Shown here one piece after another: positions 8,432 to 16,772 of a stretch of DNA of 64,000 nucleotides. This DNA comes from Catellatospora citrea (GTDB taxonomy: Bacteria > Actinomycetota > Actinomycetes > Mycobacteriales > Micromonosporaceae), in the NCBI RefSeq assembly GCF_003610235.1, contig NZ_RAPR01000001.1:6820001-6884000 (forward strand), read 5' to 3'. Every line of letters begins with the position of its first letter. Within the stretch, counting starts at the first letter, position 1. Position numbers and translations under genes: made by a program. The notes beneath the pieces are model-generated. The model made no database searches, was not told the origin of the DNA, and was given only the letters and a program-made list of their open reading frames with translations.

Positions 8432-9637
8432 ATGGGCACCTTGTTCGCCCGTTCAGGTCCCGGAGAACTCTGGGGCGGCGCGGCCGACCCGGTCGACACG
8501 GTGGCCGTGCAGCTGATGATCGGCGCGACGTCCATCCTGTCGGCCGAGATCTGGGACCGGATCGACAGCCCGGCCGGGCTGCCCGCGCAGCGGTCGGCGT
8601 ACCGCGCCGCGGTGCTGGCCGCCCTGGCGGCACGGCACCTGCTCGGCCGGGGCGTGGTCACCGCGTCGGTGATCGGCTCCCGCGACGCCGCGCAACTGCA
8701 CACCACTGTGCTGACGCGCCACGTGCCCGGCATCAGCCACCTGTCGGTGTACCTCACCGACGCGGCCACGGGCCCGCAGCACGACACCTCCGACCACGAC
8801 ACCCGGCCCCACCGCGACCTGCTCCACCGGCAGCCGTCGGACCGGCCGGTCTTCGACGTGCAGCTGGTCGAGGAACTGGAGCTGGCCGGCATCGTGCTGG
8901 CCCCGGCGGCCTCGCCCGCGGAGTCGGCGTTCGGCGCGAACCTGATCGTCATCACCGATCCGGTCGGTTACGCGGCGGGTGACCCACCCGCGGCCATGCA
9001 CCTGGCCAAAGGCGCGCTGCTGGTCAACGCGTCCGGCCAGGACCTGCCGCCGGCCGTGCTCGCACAGGTCAACCAGGTGTTCGTCGACGACCTCACGCTG
9101 CCTGACACCACCGCGGGCCACGACCTGACCGCCGGCAGCCTGCGCCGCCATCACCGGGCCGCGCACCGCATCGCCGGTGACCTGCGCCAGGTCGTGCTCG
9201 GCGAGAACGTCGGCCGCGCCGACCCGGACCAGGTGCTGCTGGTCGAGCTGCTCAGCAGCCGCACCGCAGCCGCCGGCCCGACGCACCCCGCCGACGGCAC
9301 GCCGCTGCGCCACCCCGGCGCGGCGAACCCGCCCCACAAGCCCGCCCCGGCAACGCCGCCGGTGGCCCCGAGGAAAGGACCCCACATGTCCCACGAGGCC
9401 GAGATCCGGCAGTTCATCGTCACCACCTTCGCACCCGACGTCCCCGCCGAGCAGCTCCCGGCAGACCTGGACCTGCTCGACAACGGGCTGGTCGACAGCC
9501 TCGGGCTGCTGCGGCTCATCGCCTGGGTCGCCGACCGCTACCACATCGCCGTCGAGGACCAGAACATCTCGCCTGCCCAGTTCAGCTCGGTGGCCTCGAT
9601 CGCCGCATTCGTCGAGGAGTCCCACAGCCTCGTCTGA
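8432..9637 (+). CDS. Ornithine cyclodeaminase-like domain fused to an acyl/peptidyl carrier protein
   Basis: One 401-residue frame. Residues 1 to about 270 resemble the ornithine cyclodeaminase/mu-crystallin family: the helix AALAARHLLGRGVV and the Rossmann start VIGSRDAAQLHTTVL. The segment is shorter at its N-terminus than usual members (about 320). After a Pro/Ala-rich linker (about 275-318) comes an 83-residue carrier protein whose phosphopantetheine Ser is in DNGLVDSLG (about S356). No stop codon separates the parts, but AGGAAAGG followed by ATG at 9386 could start a free carrier protein. The carrier should be loaded by the adenylation enzyme at 14124 and serve the dehydrogenase at 15575. 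The first domain may supply or modify the amino acid, or be non-catalytic. The start at 8432 follows GAGGGAGAG. Confidence 0.8.
   Translation: MGTLFARSGPGELWGGAADPVDTVAVQLMIGATSILSAEIWDRIDSPAGLPAQRSAYRAAVLAALAARHLLGRGVVTASVIGSRDAAQLHTTVLTRHVPGISHLSVYLTDAATGPQHDTSDHDTRPHRDLLHRQPSDRPVFDVQLVEELELAGIVLAPAASPAESAFGANLIVITDPVGYAAGDPPAAMHLAKGALLVNASGQDLPPAVLAQVNQVFVDDLTLPDTTAGHDLTAGSLRRHHRAAHRIAGDLRQVVLGENVGRADPDQVLLVELLSSRTAAAGPTHPADGTPLRHPGAANPPHKPAPATPPVAPRKGPHMSHEAEIRQFIVTTFAPDVPAEQLPADLDLLDNGLVDSLGLLRLIAWVADRYHIAVEDQNISPAQFSSVASIAAFVEESHSLV
9370..9388 (+). promoter_or_regulatory. Internal ribosome-binding site and ATG for a free carrier protein
   Basis: GAGGAAAGGA lies six to fifteen bases before the in-frame ATG at 9386, exactly where the carrier-protein domain begins. 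Such a strong Shine-Dalgarno sequence within a reading frame suggests that an 83-residue free carrier protein is made in addition to, or instead of, the fusion. Confidence 0.6.
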
Positions 9638-9724
9638 CCCACCCCTGCACCGCCAAGTGCACCAACCCACCACCCGACCGCGTCGCCCACCGAACCCGGC
9701 GCGGAGACAGAAAGGAACACGAAC

Positions 9725-10096
9725 ATGATCGTCAAGACCAGGACCGAGGTTCCCGCCGTCGACTGGGGCAACGGCACCAGCTTCCGGCTGCTCGTCGCCA
9801 AGGACAACATGGGCTTCGCCGTCGCCCACACCGTGGTGAAGGCCGGCTCCAAGTCGCCGCTGCAGTACCGCAATCACCTCGAGGCCTGCTACTGCATCTC
9901 CGGCCGCGGGCAGGTGATCTCCGACGGCGTCACCCACGAGATCGAGCCCGGCGTCATCTACGCCCTCGACCAGCACGACGAGCACTTCCTGATCGCCGAC
10001 CCGGACGCCGACATGGAACTGATCAGCGTGTTCAACCCGCCGCTGCAGGGCCACGAGCGGCACAACCTCGACGCCGACGGCTACTCCGAGTACTGA
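9725..10096 (+). CDS. Ectoine synthase (EctC)-like cupin cyclase
   Basis: A 123-residue protein that aligns over its full length with EctC: MGFAVAHTVVKAGSKSP, YRNHLEACYCISGRGQV, EPGVIYALDQHDEHFLIA and VFNPPLQGHERH match the cupin barrel and metal-site region. EctC closes a ring by condensing an amide carbonyl with an amine and losing water. No ectA or ectB is near, so ectoine is not the likely product. EctC is reported to cyclise glutamine to an aminodihydropyrrole carboxylate as a side reaction, so here it may cyclise a carrier-bound glutaminyl group before oxidation to an aminopyrrole (inference). The start at 9725 follows AGAAAGGAACACGAAC. Confidence 0.87.
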   Translation: MIVKTRTEVPAVDWGNGTSFRLLVAKDNMGFAVAHTVVKAGSKSPLQYRNHLEACYCISGRGQVISDGVTHEIEPGVIYALDQHDEHFLIADPDADMELISVFNPPLQGHERHNLDADGYSEY

Positions 10097-10111
10097 ACCG
10101 CCTCCGGCGCG

Positions 10112-10141
10112 GGCGGGCGGGGCAGTACGCCCCCGCCCGCC
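10112..10141 (+). terminator. GC-rich intercistronic hairpin
   Basis: GGCGGGCGGGG (10112-10122) and CCCCGCCCGCC (10131-10141) are exact complementary arms around an 8-base loop, in the 89-base gap between the EctC-like and PsuG-like genes. There is no T-tract. It may terminate partially or protect mRNA ends within the operon. Confidence 0.45.
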
Positions 10142-10185
10142 GCCCCGGCCCCGCCCACCTGCCACACCGTCCTTTAGGAGCACCC

Positions 10186-11100
10186 ATGAACAGCTATTTC
10201 ACGATCTCCGAGGAGGTCGCCGATGCGCTGGCCTACGGCCGACCGGTCGTGGCCCTGGAATCGTCCGGCGTCGTGCACGGCCTGAGCTACCCGCTCAACC
10301 TGCAGACCGCGCTGGACATCGACAAGACGATCCGCGCCGGCGGCGCGACCCCCGCCCGCACCGGCATCGTCGACGGCAAGTTCGTCATCGGCATGTCCGA
10401 GGAGCAGGTCGAACTGTTCGCGACCACCCCCGACATCCCGAAGGTCAGCACCCGCGACATCGGCTCCGTGCTGGCCGGGCGCGGACACGGCGGCACCACC
10501 GTCTCGGCCGCCCTGGTCGCGGCCGGGCAGGTCGGCATCGAAGTGTTCGCCGTGGCGGGCATCGGCGGCGTGCACTTCGGCGCCACCCGCAGCCTCGACA
10601 TCTCCGCCGACCTGGTCGAGTTCACCCGCCACCGCATCGCCGTGGTCTGCGCCGGCGCCAAATCCCTGCTCGACCCCGCGCTGACCATGGAATACCTGGA
10701 GACCCTCGGGGTGCCTGTGGTCGGCTACCGCTGCGACGACTTCCCCGCCTACTACAGCGTCTCCAGCGGCGTACGCAATCCCCGCCGCGTCGAAGACCTC
10801 ACCGAACTCGCCGAAGCGATCCGGCTGCACTGGCAGGTCGGCAACCAGGGCGGATTCCTGGTCACCCACCCGATCAGCGAGCTGGACGCGCTGCCGTCGG
10901 CGGAGGTCTACGCGCTGATCAGCGAAGTCCAGGCCGAGGCCGAAGCCGCCGGGGTGCACGGACCCGCGATGACCCCGTACATCCTCAGCCGGGTCTCCGC
11001 GGCCACCCGCGGCCGCACCTCCGCAGCCAACCGGTCGGTGCTGCTGTCCACCAGCGCCCTGGCCGCAGAGGTCGCCTGCGCCCTGCGGGAGCAGCCATGA
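10186..11100 (+). CDS. PsuG-like pseudouridine-5'-phosphate glycosidase / C-glycosynthase
   Basis: A 304-residue member of the PsuG family, which reversibly makes or breaks the C-C bond between C1 of ribose 5-phosphate and a base. The catalytic set is present with correct spacing: E25 in VALESSGVVHG, K86 in IPKVSTRD and K159 in CAGAKSLLD, matching E31/K93/K166 of the E. coli enzyme. GGIGGVHFGA-like and DISADLVEF motifs are also present (IGGVHFGATRSLDISADL). PsuG homologues act as C-ribosylating enzymes for alnumycin, showdomycin and oxazinomycin. Pairing with the HAD phosphatase at 11097 (ATGA overlap) and the ring-forming genes around it supports that biosynthetic role over pseudouridine breakdown. 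TAGGAGCACCC precedes the ATG. Confidence 0.93.
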   Translation: MNSYFTISEEVADALAYGRPVVALESSGVVHGLSYPLNLQTALDIDKTIRAGGATPARTGIVDGKFVIGMSEEQVELFATTPDIPKVSTRDIGSVLAGRGHGGTTVSAALVAAGQVGIEVFAVAGIGGVHFGATRSLDISADLVEFTRHRIAVVCAGAKSLLDPALTMEYLETLGVPVVGYRCDDFPAYYSVSSGVRNPRRVEDLTELAEAIRLHWQVGNQGGFLVTHPISELDALPSAEVYALISEVQAEAEAAGVHGPAMTPYILSRVSAATRGRTSAANRSVLLSTSALAAEVACALREQP

Positions 11101-11786
11101 CCACCGCGATCCTGTTCGACGTCGACGGCACCCTGGTCGACACCCCCGCCGCGATGACCACGGTGCTGCGCACCGTCGTCGCCGAGCACGGCCGCACCGC
11201 CGCCGACGACCGGCTGCGTGCCACCGTCGGCCGCCCCCTGGCCGCGTCCCTGGCCGGGCTGCTGGAACTGCCCACCGACCACCCCGCCGTCGTACAGGCC
11301 GCCGACCGGGCCCGGGAACTGTTCACCCAGACCGTCATCCCGTCCGCGCCCCGGCTGGTCTTTCCCGGCGTACCCGAACTGCTCGCCGCGCTGCGCGAAC
11401 GCGGCCACCCGCTGGCCGTCGTCACCAGCAAGGTACGGCCCAGCGCCATCGAACTGCTCGACGCCGCCGGGCTGCTCGACGCCTTCGACACCCTGGCCTG
11501 CCACGGCATGACCGAGCGCGGCAAGCCGTACCCCGACCTGGCCCTGCTCGCCGCCGCCGCCCTGGACACGCCACCGGCCGACTGCGTCGTCGTCGGCGAC
11601 GCCGTCGACGACGTGCGCATGGCCAACGCCGCCGGCATGCGCCCGATCGGCGTCAGCACCGGCGTCGCCACCCGCGCCGAACTGGTCCTGGCCGGTGCCC
11701 GCGCGGTCTACGCCGGCCCGGCCGCACTCGGCCCGGCACTGCTCGACGAGCCCACCGTCCGCCCCTTCGACCTCACCCCGAGGTGA
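11097..11786 (+). CDS. HAD-superfamily phosphatase (C-nucleotide 5'-phosphatase candidate)
   Basis: A 229-residue HAD hydrolase. Motif I ILFDVDGTLVDTP gives nucleophile D9 and acid D11; motif II is VVTSKV; motif III/IV is VVVGDAVDDVRMANAAGM. The cap domain is of the helical PGP/beta-PGM type. The start ATG overlaps the stop of the PsuG-like gene (ATGA), so the two are translated together. In alnumycin and related pathways an equivalent HAD enzyme removes the 5'-phosphate from the C-ribosylated product; that is the most likely role here. Confidence 0.9.
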   Translation: MTTAILFDVDGTLVDTPAAMTTVLRTVVAEHGRTAADDRLRATVGRPLAASLAGLLELPTDHPAVVQAADRARELFTQTVIPSAPRLVFPGVPELLAALRERGHPLAVVTSKVRPSAIELLDAAGLLDAFDTLACHGMTERGKPYPDLALLAAAALDTPPADCVVVGDAVDDVRMANAAGMRPIGVSTGVATRAELVLAGARAVYAGPAALGPALLDEPTVRPFDLTPR

Positions 11787-11793
11787 CCCCGTC

Positions 11794-13293
11794 ATGACCT
11801 CCGCCAAGCCGACCGGGACCGTCGCCAAGCCGACGTCGCCCGCCGCGACCCTGACCATCCTGGCGATCGCGCAGTTCCTCATCGCCCTGGACTACTCCAT
11901 CGTCTACATCGCCCTGCCCAACATCGGCGCCGAGTTCGACCTGTCCGAAAGCTCCATCCAGTGGGTCGTCAGCGGATACGCGGTCTTCTTCGCCGGGTTC
12001 CTCGTCGTCGGCGGCCGGGCCTCGGACCGGTTCGGGCCCCGCAACCTGTTCATCGCCGCGATGGCCGTGTTCGGCATCGCCGCCCTCGCCGGCGGCCTGG
12101 CCACCGCCCCCGCACTGCTGCTGATCGCCCGCGCCGTGCAAGGCGTCGCCGCAGCGGCGCTGCAACCGGCGATCATCGCCCTGATCAACACGTCGTTCGC
12201 GGCCGGCCCCGCCCGCAACCGCGCGCTCGGCGTATGGGGCACCGTCGGCGCATCCGGCCTGGCCACCGGCGTGGTCATCGGCGGCCTGCTGAGCACCGTG
12301 TCCTGGCGCTGGGTGTTCCTGATCAACCTGCCGCTCGCCCTCATCTGCGCGATCGGCGCCGTGCGATGGCTTTCCCGCGGCCGCGGCACCACGGCCACCG
12401 CCAGCCAGCTGAACGTGCCCAGCGCGATCCTGTGCACCGGCACCGTGCTGTCCACCGCACTCGCCCTGACCTGGGCGTCCAGCAACGGGTGGGGCTACGG
12501 CGGCACGCAGGCCGCGTTCGCCGTCGCGGCCGTGCTGCTGGCCGGGTTCGTGCTACGCGAACGCGCCAGCGCCCACCCGCTGGTCGACCCGCTGCTGCGG
12601 CGCACCCGGTCGCTGCTGGTCGGCTGCGGCAGCACCGCGCTGTACATGGCCAGCGTCGGCAACCAGTTCTTCGTCCTGACCATGCTGCTGCAGCAGCTGC
12701 GCGGCTACGGCCCGATCGCGGCAGGCATGGCGTTCCTGCCGATGGCCGCGGCGATCACCGTCGCGAACTCGGTCGCGGCCCGGATCGTGGCCGCCCTCGG
12801 CGTCCGGGCGACCCTGTGCCTGGCCTTCGTCGGCAACGCCGTCGGCCTGGGGCTGCTGGCCGCCCAGGTGCACGGCGAAAGCTACCTGCTGCACCTGCTG
12901 CCCGGGCTGCTGATCACCGGGTTCGCGCACGGCATCACGTACGTGTCGATGTTCATCGCCGGCACCGCCGACATCGACGACCGTAACCAGGGCGTCGGCA
13001 GCGCACTGATGACGACCGCGCAGTACATGAGCGGCGCCCTCGGCGTGGCCGTGCTCGTGCTGGTCCTCGGCGTCGACCCCGGACCCGGCGACTTCGGGGC
13101 CGCGTTCGTCACCACCGCCGTGGCCGCCGCCGCGGGCGCGGCCCTGGCCTGGTTCGGCCTGCCCCGCCGCACACCGGCCGGCCCCGGCAGCCCGGCGGAC
13201 GCCGACCACGCGCCGCTCGTCGACAGCGAGCCGACCGCCGGCGCCGAGCCGCGGGTCGGTGCGGGCACGGCCGGCGACCGGAGCCGGCCGTGA
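11794..13293 (+). CDS. MFS drug:H+ antiporter, DHA2 (14-TM) type
   Basis: A 499-residue membrane transporter. Typical DHA2 features are visible: LIALDYSIVYIALPNIGAEF in the first helix, the motif-A-like GGRASDRFGPRNLF between helices 2 and 3, RAVQGVAAAALQPA in helix 4, and SWRWVFLINLPLA after helix 5-6. The tail is a soluble Pro/Ala-rich segment. It should export the cluster product and provide self-resistance. The start at 11794 was chosen because GAGGTGAC precedes it; the frame also extends upstream inside the HAD gene without similarity. The next gene begins at the overlapping GTGA at 13290. Confidence 0.93.
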   Translation: MTSAKPTGTVAKPTSPAATLTILAIAQFLIALDYSIVYIALPNIGAEFDLSESSIQWVVSGYAVFFAGFLVVGGRASDRFGPRNLFIAAMAVFGIAALAGGLATAPALLLIARAVQGVAAAALQPAIIALINTSFAAGPARNRALGVWGTVGASGLATGVVIGGLLSTVSWRWVFLINLPLALICAIGAVRWLSRGRGTTATASQLNVPSAILCTGTVLSTALALTWASSNGWGYGGTQAAFAVAAVLLAGFVLRERASAHPLVDPLLRRTRSLLVGCGSTALYMASVGNQFFVLTMLLQQLRGYGPIAAGMAFLPMAAAITVANSVAARIVAALGVRATLCLAFVGNAVGLGLLAAQVHGESYLLHLLPGLLITGFAHGITYVSMFIAGTADIDDRNQGVGSALMTTAQYMSGALGVAVLVLVLGVDPGPGDFGAAFVTTAVAAAAGAALAWFGLPRRTPAGPGSPADADHAPLVDSEPTAGAEPRVGAGTAGDRSRP

Positions 13294-14078
13294 GGGCCGC
13301 GGCCTGGGTCGCGCAGCTCGGCGTGCTGGTCGTGCACAACGACCCCGTCGTCGAGGCCGAGCTGTCGCGCCGCGCACCGGCCGGGGTCAGCGTGCACGCC
13401 GCCCGCTTCGAAAGCCCCACCAGCACCGGCGCCGAATACACCCATGAGACCTGGCAGAACCTGATCGCCCACCCCGACATCCGCCGCGGGCTCGCCCAGC
13501 TCGGCCAGATGGACCTGACCGCGATCTGCCTGTGCTTCGCCTCGGCGAGCTTCTTCGGCGGCCTGGAGTTCGACCGCGGCTTCACCGCCGCGGCCGGCGA
13601 ACTCGCCGGCGGCACCCCGGTCTACACCGCGGGGCAGGCGATCCGCGCCGGACTCAGCGAGCTCGGCATCCGCCGCCCGCTGGTGGTGGCCCCGCCGTGG
13701 TTCACCGCGCCGACGTTCGCCGCCGCCGAGCGCTACCTGGCCGAAGCGGGCTACGAGGTCGCGGGCCTGGTCCACTACCAGCTCGGCACCGGCTGGGACA
13801 CGGTGCAACGGCACCGGCTGTTCGACCAGGGCGGCCGCTGGGCGGTCGACCCGGACGACGTCAGCCGGCACGTGGCCGCCGCGTTCCCGCCCGACGCCGA
13901 CGGGGTGCTGATCCCCGGCAGCGGCTTTCGCTCCTGGGACGCGGTGGCCGCACTGGAACGGCAACTGGGCGTCCCCGTGGTCACCTCCAACCAGGCCTGC
14001 CTGCGCCGGCTGCTCACCATCGCCGGCCTGCACGACACCGTTCCCGGAGGCGGCCGCCTGGTCGACGCGCACCCCTGA
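13290..14078 (+). CDS. Maleate isomerase / arylmalonate decarboxylase-family protein
   Basis: A 262-residue protein of the Asp/Glu racemase superfamily, maleate cis-trans isomerase/AMDase branch. The first active-site region AICLCFASASFFGG fits the family pattern YxCTSGSF with a Cys, and SNQACLRRLL fits the C-terminal SNQAxxW block. In the second half the usual Cys motif (SCTNLRT in isomerases) reads PGSGFRSWD, so the second catalytic Cys appears to be Gly. One-Cys members such as decarboxylases exist. In a pathway expected to give a maleimide or pyrrole ring it could decarboxylate or isomerise an intermediate or detoxify a ring-opened product. The GTG start at 13290 overlaps the stop of the MFS gene. 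Confidence 0.8.
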   Translation: MRAAAWVAQLGVLVVHNDPVVEAELSRRAPAGVSVHAARFESPTSTGAEYTHETWQNLIAHPDIRRGLAQLGQMDLTAICLCFASASFFGGLEFDRGFTAAAGELAGGTPVYTAGQAIRAGLSELGIRRPLVVAPPWFTAPTFAAAERYLAEAGYEVAGLVHYQLGTGWDTVQRHRLFDQGGRWAVDPDDVSRHVAAAFPPDADGVLIPGSGFRSWDAVAALERQLGVPVVTSNQACLRRLLTIAGLHDTVPGGGRLVDAHP

Positions 14079-14123
14079 CCCGCCCACCACCACCCACCAC
14101 CAGCGACCCGAACAGGAGAAACC

Positions 14124-15569
14124 GTGCCCACGCCAACATTCTGTGCCGCCTTCGCCGACCAGGTCGGCGCCACACCCGACGCCCCGGCCCTGGCCACCGA
14201 CACCGACGTCGTCACCTACCGGCAACTGCAGACCCGGGTCCTGCTCGCCCAGCAGGCGCTGACCGCACTGCGCATCGACCCGCAGCTGCCGGTCTGCATC
14301 CCGGCCGTGAAAACCCCCGACACCATCGCGCTGCTGATCGCCGCGTTCGCGGCCGGCCGCCGGGTGCTGCTGCCCTCGGCGTCCTTGGGCTCCGAGGCGC
14401 TGACCCGGCTGTGCACGCTCGTCGGCTGCGCGGACATCCTCGACAGCACCGACGGCCACGTGACGGCCCGGCCCAGCGGCGCCCCCGGCCGAGCGCTGCC
14501 CGGCACCGGCCTGCTGCTGACCACATCCGGATCGACGGGCACACCCAAGGTCGTCGAACTGGCCGCCGACGGCGTCGACGCGTTCCTGGACTGGACGGCG
14601 ATGACCTTCGACATCGCACCCGGCGCGCGGGTGCTCAACTACGCGCCCCTCAACTTCGACCTGTGCCTGCTCGACGTGTGGGCCGCCCTGGCCGCCGGCG
14701 CGTGCGCGCAGCTGGTGGACCCGGAACGGGCCGCCGACCCGGCGTGGCTGGCCGCGTTCTGCCGGGACCGGCAGCCGACCGTCGTGCAGGCCGTCCCGCT
14801 GTTCTTCCGGCTGGTGACCGAGGGCGGCGACCGCTTCCCCGGCGTACGCGACGTGCTGCTCACCGGCGACGTCGTGCCACCGGCCCTGCTGGACCGGATC
14901 GTCGAGGCGTTCCCCGACGCCCGGCTGTGGAACGTCTACGGCTGCACCGAGACCAACGACAGCTTCCTGTACCGCATCGACCCCGAGCAGGTACGCGCCC
15001 ACGGTGCGATGCCGATCGGGCATCCGATCACCGGCGTCGAGACCAGCGTCGTCGACGCCGACGGCGCCGAGCTCACCGGCGCCGGCACCGGCGAACTGGT
15101 CGTACGGACCCCGTTCCGGGCCCACGGATACCTCGGCACCGACAACGGGCGCTGGCACGACGGCTGGTTCCGCACCGGCGACCTGGTCCGGCGCGACGAG
15201 TCCGGGCTGGTCTTCCTCGAAGGCCGCAACGACCACCAGGTGAAGGTCCGCGGCGTGCGGACCAACCTGCAGGAGGTCGAGCAGGTCGTGCTCGCCCACC
15301 CGGAGGTCGTCGAAGCCGCCGTGATCGCCGTGCCGGACCAGCACGCCGGCAACGTCCTGCACGCGGTGGTCCGGGCCCGGACCGCGTCGGCGGTCAACGG
15401 GCTGCACCTGCGGGTGCACTGCGCCGCCGCCCTGCCCCGCACCGCCATACCCGGCTCGTTCGAACTGGTCGAGGAAGCCCTGCCGCGCACCTCGACCGGC
15501 AAAGTCGACCGCAACGTCCTGCGCCAGCGCCGCGGCCGTGCCGCGCACGCGGCCGCCGAAAGGAGCTGA
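14124..15569 (+). CDS. Stand-alone amino-acid adenylation enzyme (prolyl-AMP ligase type)
   Basis: A 481-residue ANL-family adenylating enzyme without fused carrier or condensation domain. Core motifs: LLTTSGSTGTPKVVEL (P-loop A3), NVYGCTETND (A5), GWFRTGDLVRRD (A7), LEGRNDHQVKVRGVRTN (A8) and the invariant Lys in RTSTGKVDRN (A10). It should activate an amino acid with ATP and load the carrier domain of the 8432 protein. Genes of this type (PltF, CloN4, RedM) act with a free carrier protein and a flavin dehydrogenase to make pyrrole thioesters from proline; the EctC-like gene suggests glutamine as an alternative substrate here. The GTG start at 14124 has CAGGAGAA upstream. Confidence 0.9.
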   Translation: MPTPTFCAAFADQVGATPDAPALATDTDVVTYRQLQTRVLLAQQALTALRIDPQLPVCIPAVKTPDTIALLIAAFAAGRRVLLPSASLGSEALTRLCTLVGCADILDSTDGHVTARPSGAPGRALPGTGLLLTTSGSTGTPKVVELAADGVDAFLDWTAMTFDIAPGARVLNYAPLNFDLCLLDVWAALAAGACAQLVDPERAADPAWLAAFCRDRQPTVVQAVPLFFRLVTEGGDRFPGVRDVLLTGDVVPPALLDRIVEAFPDARLWNVYGCTETNDSFLYRIDPEQVRAHGAMPIGHPITGVETSVVDADGAELTGAGTGELVVRTPFRAHGYLGTDNGRWHDGWFRTGDLVRRDESGLVFLEGRNDHQVKVRGVRTNLQEVEQVVLAHPEVVEAAVIAVPDQHAGNVLHAVVRARTASAVNGLHLRVHCAAALPRTAIPGSFELVEEALPRTSTGKVDRNVLRQRRGRAAHAAAERS

Positions 15570-15574
15570 CCACC

Positions 15575-16714
15575 ATGATCACCTGGAATGAGGAGCAGCG
15601 CGACCTGCGCGCCCTGGCCGAGGAGCTCGGCGAGGCCGCGGGCAAGGACCACCTCGAACGCGACGCGCACCGCGAGTTCGGCACCGCGGCGTGGCAGACG
15701 GTCCGCGAGACCGGACTGCTCGGCCTGCCCTTCGACGAGCGCTGGGGCGGCCTCGGACAGGACCTGCTCACCACGATGTACGTCCTGGAAGGGCTCGGCT
15801 ACGCCTGCCGTGACGGCGGATTCAGCTTCTCGGTGTCCACCCACCTGGTCAGCACCGGCGTGCCGCTGCAACGCTTCGGCTCCATCGACCTCAAGGAGCG
15901 CTACCTCACCAGGGTCTGCGACGGATCGATCATCGGCGCGCACGCGATCAGCGAACCGTCCGGCGGCTCCGACGTGATGGCGATGCGCACCACCGCCGTG
16001 CGCGACGGCGCCGACTACGTCCTCAACGGCAGCAAGGCGTTCGTCACCAACGGCCCGATCGCCGACGTCATCGTGGTCTACGCGCTGACCGGCAAACGTG
16101 GCAGCCCCGCCGCGCTGACCGCGTTCCTCGTCGAGCGCAACACGCCCGGCCTGGTCGTCGGGCCGCCCGTCACGAAGATGGGCCTGAGCACCTCACCGTT
16201 CTGCGAGCTGTTCCTCGACGACTGCCGGGTCCCGGCGGCCAACGTCGTCGGCTCGCTCGGTGCCGGCTACCTCGTCATGGATCACGTCATGAAGTGGGAG
16301 ATCCTCTGCTCCTTCATCATCAACGTCGGCGAGATGCAGCACCGGCTGGAGCGCTCGATCGACTACGCCCGCACTCGCGAGCAGTTCGGCCAGAAGATCG
16401 GCTCCTTCCAGTCGGTGTCCAACCGCATCGCCGACATGCACATCAGCGTGAACAACGCCCGCAAATGGCTCTACGACACCGGTCAGCGGCTCGGCAACGG
16501 TGAGAACGTCACCGTCGACATCGCCGCCAGCAAGCTGATCGCCAGCGAAGGCAACCTGGCCTCCGCGCTGTCCGCCGTCCAGATCTTCGGCGGCTACGGC
16601 TACACCACCGAGTACGGCCTGGAGAAGGACCTGCGCGACGCCGTCGCCGGGACCATCTACTCCGGCACCTCCGACATCCAGCGCCAGCGCATCGCCAAGA
16701 TGCTCGGCCTATGA
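15575..16714 (+). CDS. Acyl-CoA-dehydrogenase-family, prolyl/aminoacyl-carrier-protein oxidase
   Basis: A 379-residue flavoenzyme with the acyl-CoA dehydrogenase fold. FAD and substrate motifs include HAISEPSGGSDVMAM, LNGSKAFVTNGPIADVIVVYA, FLDDCRVPAANVVG and the C-terminal FGGYGYTTEYGLEKDLRD. The usual catalytic Glu of YEGT is Ser (IYSGTSDIQR), as in prolyl-PCP dehydrogenases of the PltE/RedW type, which favours a carrier-bound amino acid over an acyl-CoA. It should aromatise the ring on the carrier to a pyrrole thioester. The start at 15575, after AAAGGAGC, lies five bases beyond the stop of the adenylation gene, indicating coupled expression. Confidence 0.9.
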   Translation: MITWNEEQRDLRALAEELGEAAGKDHLERDAHREFGTAAWQTVRETGLLGLPFDERWGGLGQDLLTTMYVLEGLGYACRDGGFSFSVSTHLVSTGVPLQRFGSIDLKERYLTRVCDGSIIGAHAISEPSGGSDVMAMRTTAVRDGADYVLNGSKAFVTNGPIADVIVVYALTGKRGSPAALTAFLVERNTPGLVVGPPVTKMGLSTSPFCELFLDDCRVPAANVVGSLGAGYLVMDHVMKWEILCSFIINVGEMQHRLERSIDYARTREQFGQKIGSFQSVSNRIADMHISVNNARKWLYDTGQRLGNGENVTVDIAASKLIASEGNLASALSAVQIFGGYGYTTEYGLEKDLRDAVAGTIYSGTSDIQRQRIAKMLGL

Positions 16715-16772
16715 GGCCGTCCCCACCCCGCTCCGCCCTCATCGCCCAGCCCTACCTCGGGAGGAAACCACC

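Noticed and set aside
9725..10096. Ectoine biosynthesis
   Set aside because: No ectA, ectB or ectD nearby; the gene lies within an adenylation/carrier-protein operon.
10112..10141. Riboswitch before the PsuG-like gene
   Set aside because: Only a simple GC hairpin is visible, with no conserved aptamer-like elements.
13532..16714. 1060-residue plus-strand frame
   Set aside because: Only its end from 15575 is real (dehydrogenase); the upstream part is an Arg/Pro-rich shadow of two other genes.
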